64,000 nucleotides of DNA from UTCHB3 sp002050155. Its GTDB lineage: Bacteria > Bacteroidota > Ignavibacteria > Ignavibacteriales > Ignavibacteriaceae. Location: positions 1,364,001-1,428,000 of the forward strand of contig CP129491.1 in the NCBI GenBank assembly GCA_030584105.1, written 5' to 3'. Positions 48,407 to 57,186 of this stretch are shown here, piece by piece. Position numbers and translations under genes: made by a program. Below the pieces are notes generated by a model. The model did no database searches. It was not told the DNA's origin and worked only from the letters and a program-made list of their open reading frames with translations. Each line of letters starts with the position of its first letter. Positions within the stretch are counted from its first letter, which is position 1.

Positions 48407-50256
48407 TGCATATCGTACAGTTTTTTATAAAGCCCGCCCTCTTCCAGAAGCTGATCGTGCGTTCCGCTTTGAACGATAACTCCTTCGTCAAGCACTAAGA
48501 TTTTATCCGCATTTTTAATGGTAGAAAGCCTGTGAGCAATCACCACAACGGTTCTCGACTTCATCAAGCGATCGAGCGCTTCCTGCACCAATTTTTCCGA
48601 TTCGTTATCCAACGCGCTTGTTGCTTCGTCAAAAATCATAATATCGGGATTTTTTAGCAGAGCACGGGCAATTGCAATCCGTTGGCGCTGCCCACCGGAA
48701 AGCTTAACTCCCCTTTCGCCAATATGCGTATCGTATCCGTTTGGTGTTTCCATTATAAACGAATGTGCGTTTGCAATTTTTGCCGCCTCAATAATCATTT
48801 CTTCCGTGAAACCTTTGCTGCCGTAACAGATATTGTTCCGTATAGTATCGTTAAACAATATTGTTTCCTGAGTAACAATACCGATGAACCTTCTGAGGTC
48901 TTCAACTTTAAGATCACGCAGGTCTTTTCCGTCGAATTTTATCCCGCCGGAAGTAACATCATAAAATCTGGGAATCAGGTCAACAAGAGTGGATTTGCCA
49001 CTTCCGCTGGGGCCCACCAGCGCCACCACTTCCCCTTTTTTAATCGAAAAAGTTAAATCGCTCAGCACCTTTACATCAGGTTCATCCGGATAAGCAAAAG
49101 TTACATTTTCGAACGAAATTTCACCCTCAAACGACCCCACACTAAGGGCGTCTTCTTTATCAACAATATCAGGTTGAGTGTCAATTATTTCGAAAATTCT
49201 GTCGCCGGCGGCTGAAGACTCCTGAATCCGGTTATTCACGCCACTCAGCTCTTTGATCGGAGGTAAAAGCTGGAAAATGGCGAACAAAAACCCGAGAAAT
49301 TCACTTGCCTTAATCTGATTGTTATCCAACACAAGTGTGCCACCGTAGTAAATAATCACCACACCCACCATCACGCTTAATATTTCAGTTATTGGCGAAG
49401 AAAGGTTTCGGATCCTGGTTATCCTAAGCACCATTTTGAAGTAGCTTTGGGTCTCTTCGTTGAACCGATTGTTCTCGTAGTTCTCCGTTGCAAACGCTTT
49501 CACAATCTTAACGCCGGAAACTGTTTCCTGAATCACGCTCGTTATATCGGCAATTTTCTCCTGAATCCGCGCACTGTATTTCCTCAGTTTTATTCCAACA
49601 AAAGATATAATTCCGGCGCTAAACGGCAGTGTTATCAATGAGATAACGGTAAGCTGCCAGCTTATGCTGATCGCAATTCCGAGAAAAACAATTATCGACA
49701 GTGGCTCTCTGATTAAATTAAGAAATGTTGCCGAAACACTGTTTTGCACTGCGGTAACATCGTTTACTATAATGGAAATAAGGTTCCCAACCCTTTCCCC
49801 TTTGAAGTAACTGATAGGAAGTTTATGCAGCTGCCTGTAGGCATCGTCCCGAAGATCGCGCACTATCCCCTGCTCAACAAAACTTAAAAAATACGCCTGA
49901 AAATAGCCGGAAATGTTCTTAAAAATAAAAGCAAGAAAAATAATCACGCATATTTTGAACAAAGCATCCGTTTTATCACCTGAAAAAACGAACGAGTTAA
50001 AAGCATTAGAAAGGGAATCTTTAATCGATAATATAAAACCGGGCAGTATTGAACCTGATGCCTCGGCACCACTTCCCGCCCCGGCAGGCGCTGCGGAACT
50101 CACTAATGATGTGTTAAAAAGTGTATCCAGCAATGGTATCGAAAGATAGACGGAAGCACCGTTCAAAATTGCAAATAAAATAGTGCACAGCACCGAAAGC
50201 AACAAGTACTTCCAGTACTTGGCGGAATATTTTAACAGCCTGTAATATGTGTTCAA
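48385..50256 (-). CDS. MsbA-like ABC exporter (fused permease-ATPase)
   Basis: 623 residues. Six membrane helices in residues 15-330, with the coupling-helix region around SVSATFLNLIREPLSI, then an ATPase domain: Walker A LVGPSGSGKST, signature KLSGGQRQRIAIARALLK, Walker B IMIFDEATSALD, and VVIAHRLSTI. Length and layout match lipid A flippase MsbA and related homodimeric exporters. A Gly/Ala/Ser-rich periplasmic loop near residues 50-75 is unusual. The stop sits inside a 32-bp tandem repeat. Lipid A export fits the presence of kdsB but is not proven. Confidence 0.9.
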   Translation of the reverse strand: MNTYYRLLKYSAKYWKYLLLSVLCTILFAILNGASVYLSIPLLDTLFNTSLVSSAAPAGAGSGAEASGSILPGFILSIKDSLSNAFNSFVFSGDKTDALFKICVIIFLAFIFKNISGYFQAYFLSFVEQGIVRDLRDDAYRQLHKLPISYFKGERVGNLISIIVNDVTAVQNSVSATFLNLIREPLSIIVFLGIAISISWQLTVISLITLPFSAGIISFVGIKLRKYSARIQEKIADITSVIQETVSGVKIVKAFATENYENNRFNEETQSYFKMVLRITRIRNLSSPITEILSVMVGVVIIYYGGTLVLDNNQIKASEFLGFLFAIFQLLPPIKELSGVNNRIQESSAAGDRIFEIIDTQPDIVDKEDALSVGSFEGEISFENVTFAYPDEPDVKVLSDLTFSIKKGEVVALVGPSGSGKSTLVDLIPRFYDVTSGGIKFDGKDLRDLKVEDLRRFIGIVTQETILFNDTIRNNICYGSKGFTEEMIIEAAKIANAHSFIMETPNGYDTHIGERGVKLSGGQRQRIAIARALLKNPDIMIFDEATSALDNESEKLVQEALDRLMKSRTVVVIAHRLSTIKNADKILVLDEGVIVQSGTHDQLLEEGGLYKKLYDMQFRDKAE

Positions 50257-50257
50257 T

Positions 50258-51340
50258 TCAGTCGATATTGCGGTAAAATGGTAAAAATCTTATGCTGCAG
50301 CCGTTCTTCATTCGTATTTGTCTTACGGCTTCTTTTTTTGCTAAATCGTAAATTTTCACGGTTCTCAGGTCATTTTCAAATTCGTCAAAGATCAAAATGT
50401 TTCCTTTAATCGTAAAATTTCTGTAGCCCTTTCCTGCGAACCGCACTGTCTCTTTCAGTTCGGTTAATGAATAAACCAACAATAAAGAATTGGTGGTTTC
50501 ATCCGTTTTTTCCGGTTGTAAGTCGGAAAACTGAATAATTACAAATTCTTCCTTCTTCCCCCAATAAATCCTGTCAATTTGAAGTTCGGTTTCTGTAATC
50601 AGTATATCTTTTTTAAAATTAGCACCCGATAAATAAACTTTCGCCCCTTTTTGAGTTTTAGCAGGCTGACTGCTCTTTGCCGTCTTTTTGCTTTTACCCT
50701 TAACACTCTTGCTTTTTTTACCCCCCGTTGTTTTTTTAGCCACTCCGGCGGTGTAACCCTTTACTAAGTAAACCGAAAAGTTACCACCGGGCGAAAGATT
50801 TGAAATTTTTACAGCCGGGTACTCAGGCACTTCCTTTTTCACCAGATTATACGCTTTTTTGTTTCGTTTAATCATGCTGCCTGTGGTGTCGAACGAATAA
50901 GTATTACGGGTTGCAACCCAACGCTCAAAATCGATATCGTAAAAATTAAGGTTTAATACTGTTTCGTCGGTAACATTCGCAAAAATTTTAGAAACCTTCG
51001 GTGCGCCCAGAAGGTTCCGGGTACCGGTTGAATCGTGAAAGAAAACGGAAACACTGTCGATATACCCCGTTGTGGTGTCATATTGCTGCCCCATAATAAA
51101 ATAATAACTGCTTTTTTCACCAACTTCTATAACCAAAAAGGGAAGCGATTCCGAGAACTTCTCAAACGGAAGTGTATTTCCCGTCTCAAGGTCATGCACA
51201 AATATTCTTTTCCCTTTTCCACCATCGCCCACCAATGCAAATTCACTTTCCGTTATCACCCGCACGGGCTTCTCTTCTGCACAGGAAGCAAGAGTGAAAC
51301 TCAGTACCGTTAAAAATGTAATTGGTAGAAATTTTCTCAT
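50258..51340 (-). CDS. Lipoprotein of unknown function
   Basis: 360 residues. Signal peptide with lipobox TLASC. The body is strand-rich and reads like a propeller (GKRIFVHDLETGNTLPF, TKIYDLAKKEAVRQIRMKNG type units), interrupted near residues 205-235 by a Lys/Ser/Thr-rich low-complexity stretch (KKSKSVKGKSKKTAKSSQPA). I recognise no named family. It starts the exporter transcription unit: only one base lies between its stop and the exporter ATG, so it may act with that exporter. Confidence 0.75.
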   Translation of the reverse strand: MRKFLPITFLTVLSFTLASCAEEKPVRVITESEFALVGDGGKGKRIFVHDLETGNTLPFEKFSESLPFLVIEVGEKSSYYFIMGQQYDTTTGYIDSVSVFFHDSTGTRNLLGAPKVSKIFANVTDETVLNLNFYDIDFERWVATRNTYSFDTTGSMIKRNKKAYNLVKKEVPEYPAVKISNLSPGGNFSVYLVKGYTAGVAKKTTGGKKSKSVKGKSKKTAKSSQPAKTQKGAKVYLSGANFKKDILITETELQIDRIYWGKKEEFVIIQFSDLQPEKTDETTNSLLLVYSLTELKETVRFAGKGYRNFTIKGNILIFDEFENDLRTVKIYDLAKKEAVRQIRMKNGCSIRFLPFYRNID

Positions 51341-51422
51341 TCTGTGCCGGTTTGTTGATTAAATATTTGGTATGAAAACGAAAAAATCGAAACTGTAAGT
51401 TAATAAAACTTTTTCGGCTGCG

Positions 51423-51509
51423 CCTCGCCTCATTTTAGTTTTTGGTAATTAACTTGGCACCTTAGTTTTTTGGCGCGGCTTATTTGACCTCGCCTCATTT
51501 TAGTTTTTG
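51423..51509. repeat. Direct repeat of 22 bp, 65 bp apart
   Basis: CCTCGCCTCATTTTAGTTTT plus TG occurs at 51423 and 51488, with a partial middle copy (CACCTTAGTTTTTTGGCGC). It lies between the recombinase end and the lipoprotein start. The gap holds no gene. Confidence 0.75.
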
Positions 51510-51513
51510 CCTG

Positions 51514-52431
51514 TTAACCCCTCGGATGGTACATCTGCACCACCTGTTTAATGTAAGAAATATCGATGTGAGTGTAAATTTGTGTAACTGAAATGTCGGT
51601 GTGCCCAAGCATCTCCTGAACCGCACGGATGTTGGCGCCCCCTTCTATAAGATGCGTAGCGAAAGAGTGCCGGAAGATATGCGGATACACCCGCTTTCCC
51701 AACCCGGCAAGATCAGCATATTCTTTGATAATCGACCAAACCGCCACTCTCGAAAGCCCGCTTCCTCTCTTGCGGTTAAGAAAGAGGATATTGCCACCGG
51801 CCGGGTTCGCCATAACCGGACGCGCATGCAGCAAATACTCTCCGATTGCCTTCAAAGCTGAAGAACCGATCGGCACAAACCTCTCTTTGCTCCCTTTGCC
51901 GAAAACTCTGACCATTTCTTCCTCAAAAAAAATATCGCTTTTTTTTAACCCGGTAAGCTCCGAAACCCGTATTCCGCAGGCATATAGTGTTTCTATCATT
52001 GCACGGTCGCGCAGCCCGGCGGAGGTTTGGGTGTCAATCTTCGAAATTATAAAGTCAATTTCATCGGGCGTTAAAACTTCCGGCAATTTTCGCCTCATTT
52101 TAGGCGGCTTTAACTTAGCAACCGGATTTTTCCGTATATATTCAGAAATAACAAGGAAAGAGAAAAAACCTTTAATCGATGAGTGATAACGGGCAAGCGA
52201 GGCTGCCGAAATGCCCGCTTCAGATAACAGATTGAAAAAATCCCGTGCTGTTTCACTCTCAACTTCACAGAGGTCTTTCACTCCGGCATCTGATATGAAC
52301 TGAAGAAATGAACGAATATCTCTGCCGTACGATTCAAGCGAGTTATCTGCTAAATTTCTGCCGATCTTTAGTTCTGTAAGATAATCACTTAAGAATTGAT
52401 CGTACAGGTTACCACTTGGTATCTTTTTCAA
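51514..52431 (-). CDS. Tyrosine recombinase XerC/XerD
   Basis: 305 residues, the usual Xer length. N-terminal SAM-like core-binding domain (YLTELKIGRNLADNSLESYG). Catalytic residues: Arg in YACGIRVSELTGL, Lys in FGKGSKERFVPIG, His/Arg in HIFRHSFATHLIEGG, His in MLGHTDISV and Tyr in TQIYTHID. The start is TTG 52431, within the pgpH 3' end (23-base overlap). XerC/D proteins resolve chromosome dimers at dif; no dif-like site was identified here. XerD is slightly favoured but not decided. Confidence 0.9.
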   Translation of the reverse strand: MKKIPSGNLYDQFLSDYLTELKIGRNLADNSLESYGRDIRSFLQFISDAGVKDLCEVESETARDFFNLLSEAGISAASLARYHSSIKGFFSFLVISEYIRKNPVAKLKPPKMRRKLPEVLTPDEIDFIISKIDTQTSAGLRDRAMIETLYACGIRVSELTGLKKSDIFFEEEMVRVFGKGSKERFVPIGSSALKAIGEYLLHARPVMANPAGGNILFLNRKRGSGLSRVAVWSIIKEYADLAGLGKRVYPHIFRHSFATHLIEGGANIRAVQEMLGHTDISVTQIYTHIDISYIKQVVQMYHPRG

Positions 52432-54568
52432 GTTTTTCCTGACCCGGGTAACGGATTCTGCTGTGCTTGGTGGTTATCAACAGATTGTAGAAAACTTTCT
52501 TTATTTCGCTTACTTCCTTTAGGGTGATCGGAGTTAAACTCAACTCGTTTTCGTTCATTGTCGTTTCGATTATGTTGTTTATTAAGTTTTTTAGCTCTTC
52601 TCCCGGCTCTTTAATGGTTCTCGAGGCTGACTCACATTTATCGGCGAGCATAACAATCGCCTGTTCACGCGTAGCAGGGCGAGGACCTTCGTATCTGAAA
52701 TCTTCTTCGTTCACATTCTCTTCACCGTACATTTTCACGGCTTTGTCATAAAAAGTTCTTATAAGCCCCGTTCCGTGATGTGTAGCTATAAAATTGATAA
52801 TTTCCTGAGGCAAATTGTTTCGCTTGCCTAATTCGATACCGCGAAGAACATGTTCCTTTAATATCCTGGCACTTGTTTCCGGCGGTAGGTTATCGTGTAT
52901 GTTTTCCTTACCGGCTTGGTTCTCGATAAAATAAAAAGGTGAAATTGTCTTGCCTATATCGTGGTAAAGACCACCAACCTTAACCAATAGTTTGTGCGCA
53001 CCAATCTTCTCAGCGGCGGCTTCTGCAAGATTGGAGACTGCCTGCGAATGATCGAATGTGCCTTGAGCAGAGCTTAACATCTCTTTTAATAAAGGCTGAT
53101 CACGGCTCGAAAGGTCAACCAGTGTTAAGTCAGTGGTTATCTTAAAAATGTGTTCAAAAAAGCGCAGTAATGTCCACGCCAGCATTGGGCTTACTAATGA
53201 ATTTATGCCAGAATAGATTAGATCACGGAATAATCTTGACCAGCTCGCAAGCGATTCGAAAGAGAAGAAAACATTACCTATCAAATAACCTAAAAATATG
53301 TAACCCATCCCTCGATAAATCTGCTGACGGTTCTGTATATCCCTGACTGAATAGACGGCAAACGAACCTGCTATTAAATTCACGACTGCAAGCGAATAAT
53401 CGTTGCCGCGAACACCCGCTACTATCAGAGAGGTTACCAAGGTGGAGTATAAACCCACGCGGGAGTCGAACATTATCGTGCACAAAAGTGAAACTAAAGG
53501 AACAACGATTAACAACTGGGCAGAACCGCCAATTTCAACTTTGTTTAGATACCAGGTCAAAACCGAGATGGCGATAAATAACAGTGAAAAAATTGAGAGT
53601 TTTCGGTTATCGTTAAACAGAGTCTTTCTGAAGTGTACCAAAAATGCACCAAGCATGCCCGTCAGAACAGCAATATGAAGAAACCTTCCGAAAAATTGCC
53701 TGATTTTCTCCCAAATGCTCAGGTCCTCAGCCTTTGTCGCCTGGTAAGAGTCAAGTTTCTCTTTAACCTCCGGGGTTATCCGCTCGTGCTTTCCGATAAT
53801 TTTCTCTTTAGCGACAACAATCCCTGTGTTTCTGCTCACTTTATTGCGGGCTAACTTGATCTGTTCCTGAGTTAACGAATCACTGAAAACTAAATTCGGT
53901 ACAAACAACAGCTCGGCAAGCGCTGTAAGGGTTACCGTTTCCAAAGAGTCTCTCGATAAAGCAGCGACGGAGCTCGCTGTCAGATTTTTGGCTCCATCAA
54001 TGTCTAAAAAATCTTTTTTAAGCCTTTTTTCCTGCAAATTTCCTTTCAGGATAGAAATGGTGTCTTTCGGAATTTCATCAAAGTTGAGATTTAAGGTACC
54101 CGTACTCCCCGTAGTGATTAAAATCCCCTCTAATTGGTCAAGATCATTTAAAAAAGCAGCCATTTTCACACCGGATGAATCAGAAAATCCGTGCAATGCG
54201 TTTTTCAAAGAATCGGAAAATTTTGCCAGAAGAGGGTCGGAATTAAAGACTTCCGGGTCGATCGCGGCTTTTTGCAAAGCCAATTTCAACTCTTTAATTG
54301 TAAGCGAAATTATACTGTCTGAGTGAATCGGCGTGAAAACCTGAAAAACAGACTTTACGGCGCTATCCACCTCTGCATTGTAAACTTTTTCATTTTTAAG
54401 AATGGGGAAACTTTGCTCAGCAATAAGGTCGTCATCTAACCAAATATTTCCTTCATACTGAACATCCGCCAATTCTGCCCTCGGAAAAAGCAATGCAATA
54501 ACAGCGGCAGTAATAACCCACAGAAGGAGTTTAACCGAAAAGCTGGTATTTAACTGGTCAATAGTCAA
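52409..54568 (-). CDS. pgpH: PgpH-type 7TM-HD phosphodiesterase (c-di-AMP)
   Basis: 719 residues starting with TTG. One N-terminal membrane helix (LLLWVITAAVIALLFP), a large extracytoplasmic domain (to about 295) with CtsR-like helical repeats, a seven-helix membrane block (about 300-475) and a C-terminal HD domain with VGGLYHDIGKTISPFYF, THHGTGLIRTFY and ADKCESASRT. This is the 7TMR-HD layout of PgpH, which degrades cyclic di-AMP. It overlaps xer by 23 bases; a HAD phosphatase gene lies 7 bases upstream. Confidence 0.92.
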   Translation of the reverse strand: MTIDQLNTSFSVKLLLWVITAAVIALLFPRAELADVQYEGNIWLDDDLIAEQSFPILKNEKVYNAEVDSAVKSVFQVFTPIHSDSIISLTIKELKLALQKAAIDPEVFNSDPLLAKFSDSLKNALHGFSDSSGVKMAAFLNDLDQLEGILITTGSTGTLNLNFDEIPKDTISILKGNLQEKRLKKDFLDIDGAKNLTASSVAALSRDSLETVTLTALAELLFVPNLVFSDSLTQEQIKLARNKVSRNTGIVVAKEKIIGKHERITPEVKEKLDSYQATKAEDLSIWEKIRQFFGRFLHIAVLTGMLGAFLVHFRKTLFNDNRKLSIFSLLFIAISVLTWYLNKVEIGGSAQLLIVVPLVSLLCTIMFDSRVGLYSTLVTSLIVAGVRGNDYSLAVVNLIAGSFAVYSVRDIQNRQQIYRGMGYIFLGYLIGNVFFSFESLASWSRLFRDLIYSGINSLVSPMLAWTLLRFFEHIFKITTDLTLVDLSSRDQPLLKEMLSSAQGTFDHSQAVSNLAEAAAEKIGAHKLLVKVGGLYHDIGKTISPFYFIENQAGKENIHDNLPPETSARILKEHVLRGIELGKRNNLPQEIINFIATHHGTGLIRTFYDKAVKMYGEENVNEEDFRYEGPRPATREQAIVMLADKCESASRTIKEPGEELKNLINNIIETTMNENELSLTPITLKEVSEIKKVFYNLLITTKHSRIRYPGQEKLEKDTKW

Positions 54569-54575
54569 TATTTAA

Positions 54576-55406
54576 CTAATTTTTCTGGTTGTAAATCTTT
54601 TCCAACAGTTCACCAACACCGTCGTCATTGTTGCTGAACTCAAGTTTTTCGTCTGAAAGAAATTTTATCTCCGGAACAGCGTTCGATAGAGAGACTTTAA
54701 CTGCCTTGGTTTTAAACAGTTCCACATCGTTGTACCAATCACCAACAACAACGGTGTCTTTAATCGAAATACGGAGTTTTTTCAGCAATTTTTTAAGCGC
54801 TATTGCCTTTGATACTTTCTCTTTTTTCACTTCAAGATAATAAAGACGATGCGACTGGCTTTTTGAATAGTTAACTTTCAACCCAAAAGAATAAGGAAAA
54901 GAAAAGTTCTTCTTAATCTCTCTGAGTGACTCCCGGTTTTCACCGACATACACAATTTCAACGATCTCATCCAAATACTTATGGTAATTATCCACCTTTT
55001 GGAATTCGGCTCCAAACCTGTCTATTAACTGAACAGAAGCTTCATTATGTTCGGTGTAAAGCACATTTTTTTCAGTGCATAAAACCATTTTTACTAAAAA
55101 TTTTTCCGAGAGATTAATACCTCTCTCCACTTTAGCGGGTTTCAGATAAGTTCTTTCAATCAACTCACCTGAAGGGAAGTGTTTCAGAACAGCACCGTCT
55201 GAACAGATCAAGGGCGCCTCAATCTGAAGTTCTTCAGCATATCTGTTTAAAGCGGAGAACATTCTGCCGCTTGCAAACGAGATTATTACACCCTTTTCCT
55301 TCAGCAGTTTAGTATATTTTTTACTTTTTTCTCCGATAGTGCCCTCGTCTGAAAGGAGGGTACCATCAAGGTCCAATACTATCAGTTTTATGTTTTTATA
55401 ATTCAT
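54576..55406 (-). CDS. Cof-type HAD-superfamily phosphatase
   Basis: 276 residues from ATG 55406 (MNYKNIKLIVLDLDGTLLSD); 10 extra codons upstream are possible but do not fit the family. DLDGTL is motif 1, ISFASGRM motif 2, KKLLKKLRISIKDTVVVGDW with NDVELF the Lys and DD-type motif 3/4. The C2B cap between lies at about 85-200. The family dephosphorylates sugar phosphates and cofactors such as PLP or FMN. It sits between a symporter pair and pgpH. Confidence 0.9.
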   Translation of the reverse strand: MNYKNIKLIVLDLDGTLLSDEGTIGEKSKKYTKLLKEKGVIISFASGRMFSALNRYAEELQIEAPLICSDGAVLKHFPSGELIERTYLKPAKVERGINLSEKFLVKMVLCTEKNVLYTEHNEASVQLIDRFGAEFQKVDNYHKYLDEIVEIVYVGENRESLREIKKNFSFPYSFGLKVNYSKSQSHRLYYLEVKKEKVSKAIALKKLLKKLRISIKDTVVVGDWYNDVELFKTKAVKVSLSNAVPEIKFLSDEKLEFSNNDDGVGELLEKIYNQKN

Positions 55407-55449
55407 ATATCCATTTTCACTTCGGATACCCCGCATCTCCCCGAAAGTA

Positions 55450-57186
55450 CTACACTGTAGTTTTGCTTAACGAGAAAATTACACCCACAATACCCAATAT
55501 AATAAAAATCAGGTAAAAAAACATACCTGAATAATCGCCAAATATCAAACTACCACTGCCAAACAGAAGTGAATAGATCATAACCGTGCCGGAAATCCAG
55601 CCGAGGAATTGATATTTCATTCCGCTGCTCTCATTACTAAGCCCGTATTTACTGCTTACCGACCGCCATAAAGCCCCGCCGGGCTTCACTCTGGTGTAAA
55701 ATTCCAACAATTTTTCTTCGGGTTCCGGTTTTGTAAGAAATGTAATCGTTAACCACGAAATGGTTGTTCCAAACACTAAAATATAAAGGTTATCGGGAAA
55801 GCTGATACCCAAGTAATTAACAACGGGTAAAAGAATGAAAGGCGTTGCCATCCCTGCTATTTCACTCCAGGCATTAATCCGCCACCAGTACCACCTCATA
55901 ATCAGAACTAAGCCTAAACCTGCGCCGCATTCAATAATAAACTCCCAGGCACCCGAAATTCTGTCGATATACAGTGTTACAACAGCAGAAACCACCATCA
56001 AAATAATTGTTGTAACCCGCGAAGCGGTAACATAATGCTTCTCGGTGCCTTTGGTTTGCATGAACCGCCTGTAGAGGTCGTTAACGATGTATGAAGTGCC
56101 CCAGTTCAGCTGGGTTGCAACTGTGCTCATATATGCGGCGAAAAAAGCAGCAATCATCAACCCTTTTAAGCCAACAGGCATGAAATCATTTATTATGTTG
56201 ATGTATCCCATCTTGGCATTTTCCGCTGTAAGTTGCGGATAAATAACAACTGCAGCCAGCGCAGCCAGTATCCAGGGCCAGGGTCTGAGTGCATAGTGTG
56301 CACCCTGGAAAAAGAGCGTTGCATAGATCGAGTGCCGTTCGTTTTTTGCGGACATCATTCTCTGGGCTACATATCCCCCGCCACCAGGCTCGGCACCCGG
56401 GTACCACGACGCCCACCATTGAATGCCCACATAAGCAAAAAATGAAAAGACAGAAAGTGAAAATATTTTCACTCCGGCAGTGGAGGTTTCACTTATGCTG
56501 GGAAAAAACTCAAAAGCCTGCGCCGGCAGTTTCTCTTTCAGCCCCTCTATTCCGCCTATCTGACCGGAATTAATAACAATTATCGCCAGAATAATGCACG
56601 CAGTCATCGCCAGCACAAATTGAAATGCGTCGGTAACCACAACGCCCCATAAACCGGAAAGTGCAGAATACACCGCAACCAAACCCATGCACAAAAACAC
56701 AATCCAGACAACATCATCCGGTTTAACGCCGAAAATCCCCGTGAGCACCGCAATCATCGCGCTGTTTACCCAGCCGATTATAATAACATTCATAAACAAA
56801 CCGAGGTAAATGGCTTTGAAACCTCTTAAAAATTTTGCAGGCGCACCGGAATATCGTATTTCGGCAAACTCCACTTCAGTCATAATACCGGCACGACGCC
56901 AAAGTTTGGCGAAGAAAAAGACCGTTAATACGCCGCCAAACGCAAAGTTCCACCAGATCCAGTTGCCCGAAATACCGTTTTTCCAAACAAGTTCGGTTAC
57001 CGCTAATGGTGTGTCGGCAGCAAATGTTGTTGCCACCATCGAAAGCCCCGCTAAATACCACGGCAGATTTCTTCCCGAGAGAAAAAACTCCTCACTGCTT
57101 TTTCCCGCACGCTTCGAATAAACCAAAGCAATGCCAAGGCTGAAAACAAAATATACCGCAATAATTATGTAATCAACTGTTGCCAT
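55450..57186 (-). CDS. Sodium/solute symporter (SSS family)
   Basis: 578 residues with 13-14 membrane helices. SSEEFFLSGRNLPWYLAGLS and ATTFAADTPLAV carry the family N-terminal signature, and GQIGGIEGLKEKLP and YMSTVATQLNWGTSYIVNDL are further conserved segments including the sodium-2-site Ser/Thr pair in helix 8. The substrate is unknown (sugar, carboxylate or amino-acid type). It overlaps the start of the second SSS gene's end by 14 bases, so two paralogous symporters are co-transcribed. Confidence 0.9.
   Translation of the reverse strand: MATVDYIIIAVYFVFSLGIALVYSKRAGKSSEEFFLSGRNLPWYLAGLSMVATTFAADTPLAVTELVWKNGISGNWIWWNFAFGGVLTVFFFAKLWRRAGIMTEVEFAEIRYSGAPAKFLRGFKAIYLGLFMNVIIIGWVNSAMIAVLTGIFGVKPDDVVWIVFLCMGLVAVYSALSGLWGVVVTDAFQFVLAMTACIILAIIVINSGQIGGIEGLKEKLPAQAFEFFPSISETSTAGVKIFSLSVFSFFAYVGIQWWASWYPGAEPGGGGYVAQRMMSAKNERHSIYATLFFQGAHYALRPWPWILAALAAVVIYPQLTAENAKMGYINIINDFMPVGLKGLMIAAFFAAYMSTVATQLNWGTSYIVNDLYRRFMQTKGTEKHYVTASRVTTIILMVVSAVVTLYIDRISGAWEFIIECGAGLGLVLIMRWYWWRINAWSEIAGMATPFILLPVVNYLGISFPDNLYILVFGTTISWLTITFLTKPEPEEKLLEFYTRVKPGGALWRSVSSKYGLSNESSGMKYQFLGWISGTVMIYSLLFGSGSLIFGDYSGMFFYLIFIILGIVGVIFSLSKTTV

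Noticed and set aside
51629..52186. 185-codon plus-strand frame
   Set aside because: It is antisense to the tyrosine recombinase, whose catalytic residues are complete.
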